Shown here piece after piece: positions 35,746 through 44,482 of a DNA stretch of 64,000 nucleotides; positions within the stretch are counted from its first letter, which is position 1, and each line of letters starts with the position of its first letter. A model generated the notes under the pieces. The model saw only the letters and a program-made list of their open reading frames with translations, ran no database searches and was not told the DNA's origin. A program made the translations under genes and the position numbers. Source of the DNA: Pseudophaeobacter sp. EL27 (lineage in GTDB: Bacteria; Pseudomonadota; Alphaproteobacteria; Rhodobacterales; Rhodobacteraceae); the NCBI RefSeq assembly GCF_900313025.1, contig NZ_OMPQ01000014.1:3-64002 (forward strand), written 5' to 3'.

Positions 35746-36933
35746 TTGGCAGAAGATTCCAAAAATCGAATTCTCAAAAACAAACCCCTTCGAAAGGGCT
35801 TGGCGATACTGCTGACAGCCCGCAGCCCCTACTGGCTCATTCGGTTGTGGGATCCGGTTGCTCAGAAATACGTCCATCGATCCTCCAAAGAAACATCCCG
35901 TGTGGAAGCGAGAGAAGCAGCCTTTGAGTTTGCGGATAATTTCCACAGCAAAGCCAACAGCGACCATGCCAAGAAGAAAACCACCAGCTTCGAGCATTAT
36001 GCCAAGAAACTGATGGCGATGCAGAAGGGCCAGTCCAAATGGTCCGAGGGTGACAACAAGCTGCTGAACCGAACAAAAGATGGTCTGATCTGCTATTTCG
36101 GCAAGCACGATGTCTCTAAGATCACCACGGGCATGGTTCGGGACTACCTGACGCACCTCGATGGGAATCGTAAAAGGCCATTGGCGCATTCGACCAAATC
36201 CAAACACGTCATCATCATTCGCAAAGTTCTGACGGTTGCTGTGGAAGATGGTGTCCTGAACGTCCTGCCGGTCATGCCGAAGATCAAAACCAAGGACACT
36301 CCCCGGCACACCTTCACAGACAAAGAATACAAGCAGTTCATGCGGGCTGCTGGCGAATGTGCCAAGCGTGGTGATGTGGTCCGGGGCGTTAAAATCACCG
36401 GCCACCATGCCAGGATGTTCCGGTTTGTCGTCCACACCTTCTTGCGCCCTACGGAAGGAGAGCTGTTTGGCCTGAAGCACAAAGATATTCAGGTTAAAGG
36501 TGAGCCTGCACACTTGGAAATGAACGTCCGTGGTGGCAAGACAGGTGGACGCGTGAGTGTCACCATGCCTCTCGCGGTTCCAATGTATCAGGGAAGTCTA
36601 AATCCCTTCGACAAGGGTGCTATCGACAAGGAAGCCTACGTCTGGATGCCGGACTATCCAAACCGCAGGACTGCCATCAACACCGCTCGACGCCTCTTTA
36701 ATCACATTTTGGCCGAGGCAGAGCTCGTTGATGAAGACCGAAAACTGTCTCCCTATTCGCTTCGCCACTATGCCATCCAAGCGCGGCTCAGAGGCTCCAA
36801 GGGAAAGGTGAACCTTTACACGCTGGCCAAGAATGCTGGGACATCTGTTGACCAGTTGGAGCGCTTTTATCTCAAAAACATGGCTCCAACCAAAGAACTG
36901 ATCGAGAACTTGCAGACCAAAGGCGATGATTGA
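35746..36933 (+). CDS. tyrosine integrase of element 2
   Basis: This 395-residue tyrosine recombinase has an N-terminal arm-binding region (SKNRILKNKPLRKG), a core-binding domain, and a catalytic domain. The catalytic domain includes HTFLRPTEGELFGLKHKD with the first Arg, SLRHYAIQARL with Arg-His, and the nucleophile Tyr in ERFYLKNM. The start is TTG, fitting the hairpin-bound GGG upstream. It lies 98 bases after att2 and reads away from it. It is about 97-98% identical in protein to the integrase of element 3 and unrelated to that of element 1, although all use the same tRNA. Confidence 0.93.
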   Translation: MAEDSKNRILKNKPLRKGLAILLTARSPYWLIRLWDPVAQKYVHRSSKETSRVEAREAAFEFADNFHSKANSDHAKKKTTSFEHYAKKLMAMQKGQSKWSEGDNKLLNRTKDGLICYFGKHDVSKITTGMVRDYLTHLDGNRKRPLAHSTKSKHVIIIRKVLTVAVEDGVLNVLPVMPKIKTKDTPRHTFTDKEYKQFMRAAGECAKRGDVVRGVKITGHHARMFRFVVHTFLRPTEGELFGLKHKDIQVKGEPAHLEMNVRGGKTGGRVSVTMPLAVPMYQGSLNPFDKGAIDKEAYVWMPDYPNRRTAINTARRLFNHILAEAELVDEDRKLSPYSLRHYAIQARLRGSKGKVNLYTLAKNAGTSVDQLERFYLKNMAPTKELIENLQTKGDD

Positions 36934-37189
36934 GATACTAAAATTTTTCCAGCCGATCCTATCATGATGATCACTAATTCAAGACACTTCGATGATCTGA
37001 TGTGGGGCAAGATTTTTGGGGCGATCTTTTGTCGAAGGTGAGCTTCAGACAAGCCAAAGCAATTGCTAGCCACCACCGCTATCGTAGGAGTGATTTTTGG
37101 AGAAAGGTGTGAGGACTTGACGGCGAGCCATCACGCAAGGTCTAGTCAGTTTAATACTTCATGAAGTTACAGATGATTAAGGATATCCC

Positions 37190-38509
37190 TTGGAAAATTT
37201 TGATTTCTTGACAAAGACCTTTGATGGATTTTTTGGGTATTTTCTTGCTGCGATCATAGGTTTTTTTAGCAGAGCTGTATTTTTACGCATCCCTCGCTTC
37301 TTCAGATACGTAAGTCGAAAAGCTCATGTTCGCTGGAAGGAAACCTATTTCCCAGATGATACTGACACAATAACTCTCGACTTGGCAGGAACGAACTTAG
37401 ACGACGATGCCGGAAGTGGCTTCATATACGACTACAAGTCAATTCGGGACTCTGCGCAGGTCTTCCGATTAAGTTTTCCAGTGTCAGTTGTATCTGGAGA
37501 GGATATAGGATCAACGTCATTTTCACTGAAAGATTTCAATACAAAATCCGATGAAGTGTTTGGCAAAAATCACATTTCACACCTGGAGGAAATTACTGGG
37601 ATTGAAGGCCTTTCTGAGAAAATCGTAAGAGCCTCAGAAATTGAAGCCAAGCTATTCTTTTCAAAAAAGAACGGAAGGCACTTCAATGGGAAAGCTTTCG
37701 GATTGAGGTCTGTAAATTTTAATAGATCTGGAAATCTTGAACAGCCAAAAATTGACATTTCACTATATAGAACTGACTATTTCACACAATGCGTTATGCA
37801 TCGAGTTGCCCTTGACCTATTGTCTGATGGCACCCTTTCTCCTGACGAAATTTCTTCCAATCGCAATAGTGGGTTTGATGTTATTAACTCCACTTACTAC
37901 CCTTTTATTGCCGGATTGGCCATCAATGCTTTTGTCCTTACTGACGAAGGTAGGGAAATCGTACTAGTACGGCGCTCAGCGAACGCAAACAATAGCCTTG
38001 ACCATGCGGGAAAGTACAACACCTCCATCGATGAGGCCTTCTCTCAATTCGACACGACGCACTCCAAATTTGGTCATGGGAACGTGACGATACAGAACTG
38101 CTTTCGCCGCGGTGCAAAAGAGGAGCTTGGAATAAATTTGGATGACCCCATGCTAGGTGAACTAAGTGTTTACCAAGTGTTTTTTGTTAAGAGTCTATTT
38201 CAAGTTGCTTTGGCTGGACATTGTACATTTGATGGAACATTCGAAGAGCTCAGATCACTTCCTGCCCAAGACAAACCTCTGGAGCATGAAAGCATGGAGA
38301 GTTTTGAATTCCGAGTGAGACCTATGTCCAAGCTCGTAAATAGCGGTGAGCTTATACCTTTCGCACGTGATCTTTTAATTGATCTATGCAGAATAAGGGG
38401 TATTGATGTTGATTCAACTCTGGGAAAAGGAATTTCCCCATTATTCATGTATATAAAAATTTACGTTGGAACATTTGTGAAAACATTGACTTCAAGGATG
38501 GGTCAATAA
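37190..38509 (+). CDS. membrane-anchored protein with Nudix-like domain
   Basis: This 439-residue protein has one N-terminal hydrophobic segment (FGYFLAAIIGFFSRAVFL, residues 16-33), a middle region without known motifs, and a C-terminal part. There, FVLTDEGREIVLVRRSANA and RRGAKEELGI (residues 306-315) resemble a Nudix fold and the second half of the Nudix box (REUxEExGU). The Glu after Arg is replaced by Gly, and the first half of the box is not clear. The TTG start at 37190 has AAGGAT upstream. Its AT-rich composition differs from the core. In this setting it may be a stand-alone defence or signalling protein; that is inference. Confidence 0.6.
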   Translation: MENFDFLTKTFDGFFGYFLAAIIGFFSRAVFLRIPRFFRYVSRKAHVRWKETYFPDDTDTITLDLAGTNLDDDAGSGFIYDYKSIRDSAQVFRLSFPVSVVSGEDIGSTSFSLKDFNTKSDEVFGKNHISHLEEITGIEGLSEKIVRASEIEAKLFFSKKNGRHFNGKAFGLRSVNFNRSGNLEQPKIDISLYRTDYFTQCVMHRVALDLLSDGTLSPDEISSNRNSGFDVINSTYYPFIAGLAINAFVLTDEGREIVLVRRSANANNSLDHAGKYNTSIDEAFSQFDTTHSKFGHGNVTIQNCFRRGAKEELGINLDDPMLGELSVYQVFFVKSLFQVALAGHCTFDGTFEELRSLPAQDKPLEHESMESFEFRVRPMSKLVNSGELIPFARDLLIDLCRIRGIDVDSTLGKGISPLFMYIKIYVGTFVKTLTSRMGQ

Positions 38510-38610
38510 GTCAACCTCGCAACTACGGGTGTAGCAATTCTGTAAACATGTAGAATTAATTACTTCTTGTTTGGACCTCCTAAGCGAGAAATCGATTTGC
38601 ATAGTTTCAT

Positions 38611-38636
38611 GCCAGCTCTTCGATCTTCCAGTGCAT
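38611..38636 (-). other. short echo of the VHL-like gene
   Basis: The segment GCTCTTCGATCTTCCAGTGC and following bases matches the region near 63620-63645, the 3' end of the VHL-like gene in element 3, with one or two differences. It seems to be a relic left after loss of such a gene, or a shared element end. Confidence 0.35.
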
Positions 38637-38706
38637 ATCTGTCAAAGGCCCGTTGCCCTCTCTGTATGACCCAAAGGACGCCATAGGGGTAACAAAGGAG
38701 ACCCCA

Positions 38707-39072
38707 ATGGCACTTGAGAAACAGTTCAAACTAGAAGCGGCAGAGAAGCCAAAAGCGATTCAGCCGTTTGCTCAGCGTCGTCAGAAGTTCATCGCTGCTG
38801 TCGAAAAGCAACTGGCCGGTGTGCCGGATGATGGGACCAGCACGATCACCAGCACATGGGTGTGGAAGTCAGATGATGGCGATTGGTTCATCTCGCCCCG
38901 TTATGGGAGAACGCCGCTTGAGCTGTCCCCCGGCCTGAATGCGATCAAATGTGTGGATGTGGGTGACGTCGCCAAGAACCTCCAAAAGCTGAAGACGCTC
39001 GCCGATGAGGGCACGCTGGATGATGTGTTGATGGAAGCCGCCACCACGATCCGCAGCCGCTTCGGCAAATGA
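38707..39072 (+). CDS. DUF6641-type small protein
   Basis: This 121-residue soluble protein (MALEKQFKLEAAEKPK) is followed by AQRRQKFIAAVEKQLAG and STITSTWVWKSDDGDWFISPRYGRTPLEL. I recall this pattern as the DUF6641 family, with moderate certainty. The ATG at 38707 has AAAGGAG six bases upstream, a strong ribosome binding site. It is the nearest gene upstream of the polymerase, separated by a long structured region. Confidence 0.65.
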   Translation: MALEKQFKLEAAEKPKAIQPFAQRRQKFIAAVEKQLAGVPDDGTSTITSTWVWKSDDGDWFISPRYGRTPLELSPGLNAIKCVDVGDVAKNLQKLKTLADEGTLDDVLMEAATTIRSRFGK

Positions 39073-40013
39073 GACAATTAGCGGGCTGGGAACCAGTTTG
39101 GTCAAAGGCCGAACTCAATACTCAGCCCGCCCAAACCAACCAACGAATAGAAATCTCAAGCACCTGCGAAGCACTTCACGAAGTGAAGCCATATGCCAAT
39201 CGTTGGTCAATTGCTTGATCCCTTCGTGATCAAGAACGGCGTTGGTATCTGATTGTAATATTTAAGTGTTTTGGATTTTGGACATACTTCTCCTATCCGT
39301 TGAGGAGAAGCCTGCAAGGCACAGCGGCCTGACAAACCATCTACACACGATTGCGTTCGACGCTCGGCTGGCGGTTATCCTGTCTCAGCCTACGTGCTGC
39401 TTACACAGCGGACCGATGTACTAGCGCCCTGTAGATGGCAATTTGGCTAGCTCGGCGACGGCACTTCCCCGTCTCGTGATGACAATTCATTTGCTCTGTC
39501 TCTCTCATGGGGGCTTTCATCCTTCCCCCGGCTTTCGCTGTCCCCTGACCCTACTATTCGATGACATCATGTCTGCTGACCTACTGGACTTCGGTTCGGC
39601 ACCATCCGGCGGAGATTACCTTCTGATCGCATGACGCTTCGGGCTGTCTATGTGGTTTTCTGTATCGCGTTCCTGATACGAAGAGAGCTTCGAGCTGTGT
39701 GGAATATGGCTATGTGTGTCGGTGGGTATCGATGTATGTTTCTGTGTGTGTGAGGTTATTTATGGGCTGACGGTTGGGACTTTTTCGGGGTATGGCGGAT
39801 TTGGGAGAATGTCCCACAGAAACTGTGTTTAGGGGCAGATTATCCCCCGAGGTCGGTAGCGAGCTCTAGTGATCATGACGAATGGTCAAAAATAGTAAAA
39901 GTGCCGTATGGGTGTGAGCGCATGACATTTACTATTTTTGCGATCTGGCGCAGGGTCGACTCATTGGATGATCCATAGCAGCCCTTCGTACCTTCAATAG
40001 ATCTGGAAACCGC
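39073..40013 (+). ncRNA. structured noncoding region upstream of polB (candidate RNA or origin)
   Basis: These 941 bases have no convincing gene but many hairpins. They include GCGGGCTG/CAGCCCGC (39081-39088 with 39123-39130), CTTCAC/GTGAAG over GAA (39174-39188), CTTGATC/GATCAAG (39214-39234), CTTCTCCT/AGGAGAAG (39287-39310), a long-range CCATCTACA/TGTAGATGG pair (39337-39345 with 39430-39438) enclosing smaller stems, and CACAG/CTGTG over AAA (39815-39827). The segment about 39640-39800 is G/T-rich on the plus strand. Such density suggests a structured RNA, a replication origin, or both. It is a candidate, not an identified RNA family. Confidence 0.45.
39887..39940. promoter_or_regulatory. 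13-bp inverted repeat before polB
   Basis: CAAAAATAGTAAA (39887-39899) and TTTACTATTTTTG (39928-39940) are a perfect inverted repeat separated by 28 bases. It ends 73 bases before the polymerase ATG. It could be an operator or an origin hairpin. The AT-rich arms stand out from the surrounding sequence. Confidence 0.55.
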
Positions 40014-42794
40014 ATGACCATCAAGCCTCAGTTTCGTCCAGATCAGTTTGGTCGCCGCAACAGCCCCAAGACCAAGTACCCTCGATATCTGATCATTGGC
40101 TTTGACACGGAGTATCAGCGTGAAGTCATCACAAATGCCGAGGGCAAAGTTGAGCTGAGGAACCAAGTTCTCTCATACCAGTACAGCTGCCGTATCATCT
40201 CACAAGAGAATGCTGATTTTGAGCCTCATTGGTCGGGTATCGTTCTGCCGGAAGGAACGGATGATGATGATCGTCTGACGCTAGCTGAATTCATCGAGCA
40301 TGCTCTGACAGCCGGGTTTAAGGCACTTCCAGATCAGAAGATGCCTGTCGATATCTATTTGGTGGCCCACTTCACCCGTGCGGATGTGCCGGGGTTCAGC
40401 GACTTTAAGGACGAAGCCAGCCGGTCGGCAATGAACCTCGAAAACATTCGGGGCCTCTTCATGAATGTTGAAAAAGACATCACGGTCAATCTGAGCTGTG
40501 GCAAGGGGTTCAAACCTATTCGGCTTGGCGTGAAGATCAGGGACACGATTGCTCTGGCCCCAGCAGGGGCAAAGAGCCTTGCTAGGTTGGGTGATATTCT
40601 TGGGTTTGAGAAACTGAAGCTGTCCGTCGACCCTGATGAAGAGCTGCGGCTTAAGCAGAACATGGCAGAAGTATTGGCGACGGACTGGGACCTGTTTCGT
40701 GAATACGCCATCCGTGATGCTGAGATCTGCGATCAGTACACCACTAGAATTATCCGGATGTATTTTGAGAGAACAGGCAGGTTCAAGCTGCCTGTGACAT
40801 TGACCTCAATCGGCGTCGATCTGATCCAAGAGTTCTGGAAATCTCAGGGACTTGATCCTCTGGCAGTCGTGGCCAAGGAGGAAGTGGTCGAGAAATACTG
40901 GAGCAAGAAAAAGGAACGCTTCCAGACTCGCAAGAGGACCGTTTCCACCAAAAAGATGCACTGGAACGAGGACTTTTTCACCGAGTGCTATCATGGCGGG
41001 CGCAATGAACAGTTTTGGTTTGGTCCAGCACCCGAAGGGGTTTGGTATGACTATGATCTGTCCAGTGCCTATCCATCCGGCATGGCGATCATTGGCAACC
41101 CGCATTGGGATACGATCAGGGCCATCAAAAGTACTGAGGAGCTTCTGACCAATTTTGAGCCTGATGATCTGGCCTACGCCAATGTAGATTTTGAGTTCCC
41201 TGAAGACGTCCGATATCCCGTTCTGCCAGTGCGGACGGAGAATGGGCTGCTGTTTCCGAGGAAAGGCAACAGCACCACCCATATCAGTGAGATCCTTCTG
41301 GCCAAGCGGCTTGGATGTAAAATCGATTTGGTTGAAGGGCGGCAGATCGATTCCGATAGGATCATCAGCAGGACAGAGGAGTTTTCCCCGGCCAAACGCC
41401 CCTTCTCTGGCTTTGCCCGCAACTGCATTGCGGAACGCTCCAAATACCCCAAGAAGTCTTTGGACAATCTGTTTTGGAAAGAGCTCGTCAACTCGACCTA
41501 TGGCAAAACTGCCCAAGGGCTGAGGGAGCGTCGGATATATGATTTGCGGGACGCTGAGACAAAACCTCTTCAGCCCAGCAAGATTACCAACCCAGTCTAT
41601 GCCGCCTTCATTACGGCCTTCTGTCGGGGTGTGCTTGGCGAGATCATGAATGCGCTTCCCCCTGAGGTGCAGATCTTCAGCGTGACGACGGATGGCTTTC
41701 TGACGACAGCAACAGACGAACAGATGCAAGCAGCTGCTTTTGGACCCTTGGGGCGAAGGTATTTGGATTCCCGTCGCAGGCTTGCAGGTGAGTGGGGCAT
41801 CTATGAAATCAAGCATGTCATCCGTCAACCTGTCGGGTGGCGAACCCGAGGGCAGGCCACTTTGCAGCCCTCCCAGTCTACAGATTGGGAGGGAACAGGC
41901 ATGACGCCCAAAGAGGACGAAAAGGTCGTTCTGGCCAAAGGCGGGATCAAGCTCGATGCGATGCTTTCCAAGAAGGAACAGAACGATGAAATCCTTCGTC
42001 TGTTCTTTGACCGCAAGCCGACGGACACAATGGTCGTCAAACTCGGGGCGGGCATTCGCGAGATGTACGAACAGGGAATGGACTTCGTTGACAAGACAAT
42101 GAACAAACGGTTGTCGATGGAATTTGACTGGAAACGGCGGCCTTATAGTGCTGGCGACGTGAAGGTGCCAAGCTCAGGCAAGCAAACCTATGACCACCTC
42201 GCGTTCTCAACCCAAGTATGGGACAGCGTGGACCAGTTCAACACCGTGCGGGCGATTTGGTCTGACTACAACAAACAAGCCCCCCATTGCCTGAAGACGT
42301 TGGAAGACTATCAGGCATGGGCTGAGTATTTTGAGGGCAAGCTGGCAGCCCAAGGAGAGGCTGGGGCCTATCTGGCCAAGGACGACGGCATTCTAAAGCG
42401 TGTGCGTAGGGATCTGATCATTGCTCACAAACTCCGAAAGGCTGGCACCCATGTTCTGAAGCCACACGCCTTTGGCAACACAAAGATCTTCCCGACCTAC
42501 AGGCTCAAGTCGCAGGAACTTGCTGACATTCTCAACGACGACCTTGGCATCCCTTGTTCGAAATTTGACGTCGACAATGCAAAGAAGAAGACCGCATTCA
42601 TTCCGCACCAAGTGCCGAACTGTGTGGAAGCTGTCACCGTCCTCAGGAAGGCCAAACGGTATCTGTTCCCCCAACTGGACATCGATCAGTTCCTGACGCC
42701 GAAGGCAGCGTTCAATCTCGATGTGGAGAAGGCGGATATGACCCTGCACCCGCGTGATCCGTTGGAGGGGTGGGGTTCGACGGTCGAGAAGTAA
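40014..42794 (+). CDS. family-B DNA polymerase, probable primer-independent (piPolB-like) type
   Basis: This 926-residue polymerase has a 3'-5' exonuclease domain: Exo I FDTE (Asp31, Glu33), an Exo II-like AHFTRAD, and Exo III YAIRD (Tyr231, Asp235). The family-B palm motifs follow: motif A DLSSAYPS (Asp348), motif B KELVNSTYG (Lys489, Asn493, Tyr496, Gly497), and motif C TTDGF (Asp560), where the first Asp of the usual DTD is Thr but the catalytic second Asp is kept. A C-terminal extension of about 350 residues follows. Size, motif C and location in a tRNA-integrated element with recombinases fit the piPolBs of pipolins. Protein-primed PolB is the alternative. Only the PolB fold is certain. 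Confidence 0.85.
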   Translation: MTIKPQFRPDQFGRRNSPKTKYPRYLIIGFDTEYQREVITNAEGKVELRNQVLSYQYSCRIISQENADFEPHWSGIVLPEGTDDDDRLTLAEFIEHALTAGFKALPDQKMPVDIYLVAHFTRADVPGFSDFKDEASRSAMNLENIRGLFMNVEKDITVNLSCGKGFKPIRLGVKIRDTIALAPAGAKSLARLGDILGFEKLKLSVDPDEELRLKQNMAEVLATDWDLFREYAIRDAEICDQYTTRIIRMYFERTGRFKLPVTLTSIGVDLIQEFWKSQGLDPLAVVAKEEVVEKYWSKKKERFQTRKRTVSTKKMHWNEDFFTECYHGGRNEQFWFGPAPEGVWYDYDLSSAYPSGMAIIGNPHWDTIRAIKSTEELLTNFEPDDLAYANVDFEFPEDVRYPVLPVRTENGLLFPRKGNSTTHISEILLAKRLGCKIDLVEGRQIDSDRIISRTEEFSPAKRPFSGFARNCIAERSKYPKKSLDNLFWKELVNSTYGKTAQGLRERRIYDLRDAETKPLQPSKITNPVYAAFITAFCRGVLGEIMNALPPEVQIFSVTTDGFLTTATDEQMQAAAFGPLGRRYLDSRRRLAGEWGIYEIKHVIRQPVGWRTRGQATLQPSQSTDWEGTGMTPKEDEKVVLAKGGIKLDAMLSKKEQNDEILRLFFDRKPTDTMVVKLGAGIREMYEQGMDFVDKTMNKRLSMEFDWKRRPYSAGDVKVPSSGKQTYDHLAFSTQVWDSVDQFNTVRAIWSDYNKQAPHCLKTLEDYQAWAEYFEGKLAAQGEAGAYLAKDDGILKRVRRDLIIAHKLRKAGTHVLKPHAFGNTKIFPTYRLKSQELADILNDDLGIPCSKFDVDNAKKKTAFIPHQVPNCVEAVTVLRKAKRYLFPQLDIDQFLTPKAAFNLDVEKADMTLHPRDPLEGWGSTVEK

Positions 42795-42846
42795 TCTGTT
42801 TATGGCTGAAAGGCTCCTGCACCTGACAAGTGGCGGTGCTTGAGGC

Positions 42847-43737
42847 CTAGAAAGGAAGTCCGCTATCTATCTGACTTTGGGTGTGTTTGACAAAGCTCTC
42901 AGCAGTATCGATCACTTCAGTAACATACAGCTTGTCGAAGACATTTAGCTGTGTGCCGCTCTTGTCCATTCCGTTCCTGTGGACGCAGTCATGCCGGTAT
43001 CCAATGGCTTTTTTAATAGTCGTGAGCGCGTTACGGTCTGGGCGGATCGTTATGCCAAGTGCTTTTTTGTAGAGTTTCGCAACTTCGTCTATCTTGTGAT
43101 AAAGCCTGTTTTTTAGGCTGGCCTCAATCATGCTTTTTACCAGGTCACTTCCGTCCAAGACATCTGTGAGACCGATTTTGATTTCGGAAAGTGATCCGTC
43201 TCCTGCAATCAGCTTCTTCATAGCATCATTTGACTTTGTAACTTCGATGATAAACGCGTCGCAGAAGTAGGCTTCAAATGCAGCGATGACCTGGGCGAAG
43301 ATCATCCGATTCATTAGGGCTTCAGGGTCCATGCTGCCGTGCTTCTTCAGCATTTCTCTCAGCTCGGATGTCGTCGTCATAAAGATCTGGTAGGGGTCCT
43401 TTGGGAGTTCATAATCGTCCCAGTCATCTGGTTGAGTGTAGTAGGGAATATCCGCATGAACTGTAACGTCTGAATAGTCGTCCAACTCAATTGAGCAATG
43501 CGAGGGGCCTGCGTAAGCATATGCGGAGAAACAGGTCTCGCATTCTGGGCAAACGACTTCCGCCACGTCGTCAGTTTGCATGTCGGAAGATTTTTCACCG
43601 CCAAAAAATGGCTCAGGAACAGCGACTTCTGTTAGGACTGTCTTTTTGCACTCAGGGCACGTGAAGTGGACTCTAGAGACAAACCTCTGGGTGTTTTCCC
43701 ACATTTTTTCGATAACGTAATCGGTTGTAGCTGACAT
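42847..43737 (-). CDS. zinc-ribbon HEPN-domain protein
   Basis: This 296-residue protein has an N-terminal zinc ribbon (FTCPECKK and VVCPECETC) and a C-terminal helical domain with RHDCVH (Arg248 to His253). That is an R-x4-H motif as in HEPN ribonucleases. The helical stretch MIFAQVIAAFEAYFCDAFIIEV is like that of abortive-infection HEPN proteins. ATG 43737 follows AGAGAGGG. It faces polB tail to tail. A role as a phage-triggered RNase is inferred. Confidence 0.65.
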   Translation of the reverse strand: MSATTDYVIEKMWENTQRFVSRVHFTCPECKKTVLTEVAVPEPFFGGEKSSDMQTDDVAEVVCPECETCFSAYAYAGPSHCSIELDDYSDVTVHADIPYYTQPDDWDDYELPKDPYQIFMTTTSELREMLKKHGSMDPEALMNRMIFAQVIAAFEAYFCDAFIIEVTKSNDAMKKLIAGDGSLSEIKIGLTDVLDGSDLVKSMIEASLKNRLYHKIDEVAKLYKKALGITIRPDRNALTTIKKAIGYRHDCVHRNGMDKSGTQLNVFDKLYVTEVIDTAESFVKHTQSQIDSGLPF

Positions 43738-44003
43738 CGGTGCCCTCTCTGGCAATCGTTCCCACTACATTGCTCCCGAACGACCCTAAATGACGTATGG
43801 TTGAAAGTAGGTTTTGTTATTCCCTCAATGTGGACAGCATGTTGCTGTCAGAAGCAATAGTGTTTGAGGCGGAAATCGTCGCACCCTGTTCGTTCAGCAA
43901 TCTGAATCCAACAAGAGGAAGACACTTTGATCCAAGTCATGGAACACTCCCGTTAAACCAGGGTGAATACTGCTCATTGAAAACACCCATTGGGAGAATC
44001 ATT

Positions 44004-44189
44004 GTGAAACTCATTATTGCAGCTGCGCTTGCTGTGAGCTTTAGCGCGGGCATCTCTGTCGCCGAAATCGAAACTTCCGCACCACGCGCTGAAAAACAAA
44101 GTGAAGTCGAGCACGGTGGAGGTTGCCGGAAAGACTCCCCAAGAGGGAAGTGCTGTCATGCAGGATCTAAACCCTATCATTGCCACTGA
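44004..44189 (+). CDS. small secreted Cys/His-rich protein
   Basis: This 61-residue protein starts at GTG with GGGAGAA upstream. A signal peptide (KLIIAAALAVSFSAGISVA) is followed by a short mature part ending CRKDSPRGKCCHAGSKPYHCH. The CCH...HCH end resembles small periplasmic proteins with a metal-binding C-terminus, which I recall from related bacteria without a function name. The upstream extension of the frame (from 43797) is not convincing. Confidence 0.55.
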   Translation: MKLIIAAALAVSFSAGISVAEIETSAPRAEKQSEVEHGGGCRKDSPRGKCCHAGSKPYHCH

Positions 44190-44440
44190 CTTTTGAAAAA
44201 TTGGGCGTCTTGCTACTCTGCAGGACGCTTTGGCTCGACGGTGTGAACGTTGTTGATGGTGCCTTGAACGCCTTCTACGCAACGAAGAACTTTTCAGCCG
44301 ACGATGTTGATGACAATGAATTTACCAGCGCCGGAGATTTTACCCTCCATATGCTTGATGCCAACTCAGGTTTTGTAGAGGTCATCAAGAAGGCGTTTGG
44401 CGCGACAACAATTCCCTTCTCTGAGGATAAGGCGGCTTGA
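44180..44440 (+). CDS. hypothetical protein, possibly a fragment
   Basis: The open frame from TTG 44180 to 44440 encodes 86 residues; the later part reads ATKNFSADDVDDNEFTSAGDFTLHMLDANSGFVEVIKKAFG. It overlaps the end of the previous small gene, and its start is poor. It may be the 3' end of a truncated gene. No family is recognised. Confidence 0.35.
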   Translation: MPLTFEKLGVLLLCRTLWLDGVNVVDGALNAFYATKNFSADDVDDNEFTSAGDFTLHMLDANSGFVEVIKKAFGATTIPFSEDKAA

Positions 44441-44482
44441 TGATGCAAAGCTGATCTAAGAAACGGAAACGTGGGGCCAGCT

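Noticed and set aside
39443-39634. 63-residue open frame in the structured region before polB
   Set aside because: No ribosome binding site, low-complexity composition, and it overlaps several hairpins. Noncoding is more likely.
39073-40013. CRISPR array
   Set aside because: The region has inverted repeats of different sequence, not regularly spaced direct repeats. No array was found anywhere in the window.
40806-41828. 340-residue frame opposite polB
   Set aside because: Antisense shadow of the polymerase palm region. No motif and no ribosome binding site.
40014-42794. Reverse transcriptase with a retron-type RNA upstream
   Set aside because: The motifs are family-B polymerase (SAYPS, NSTYG, TTDG) with an exonuclease domain. 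No YxDD motif is present.
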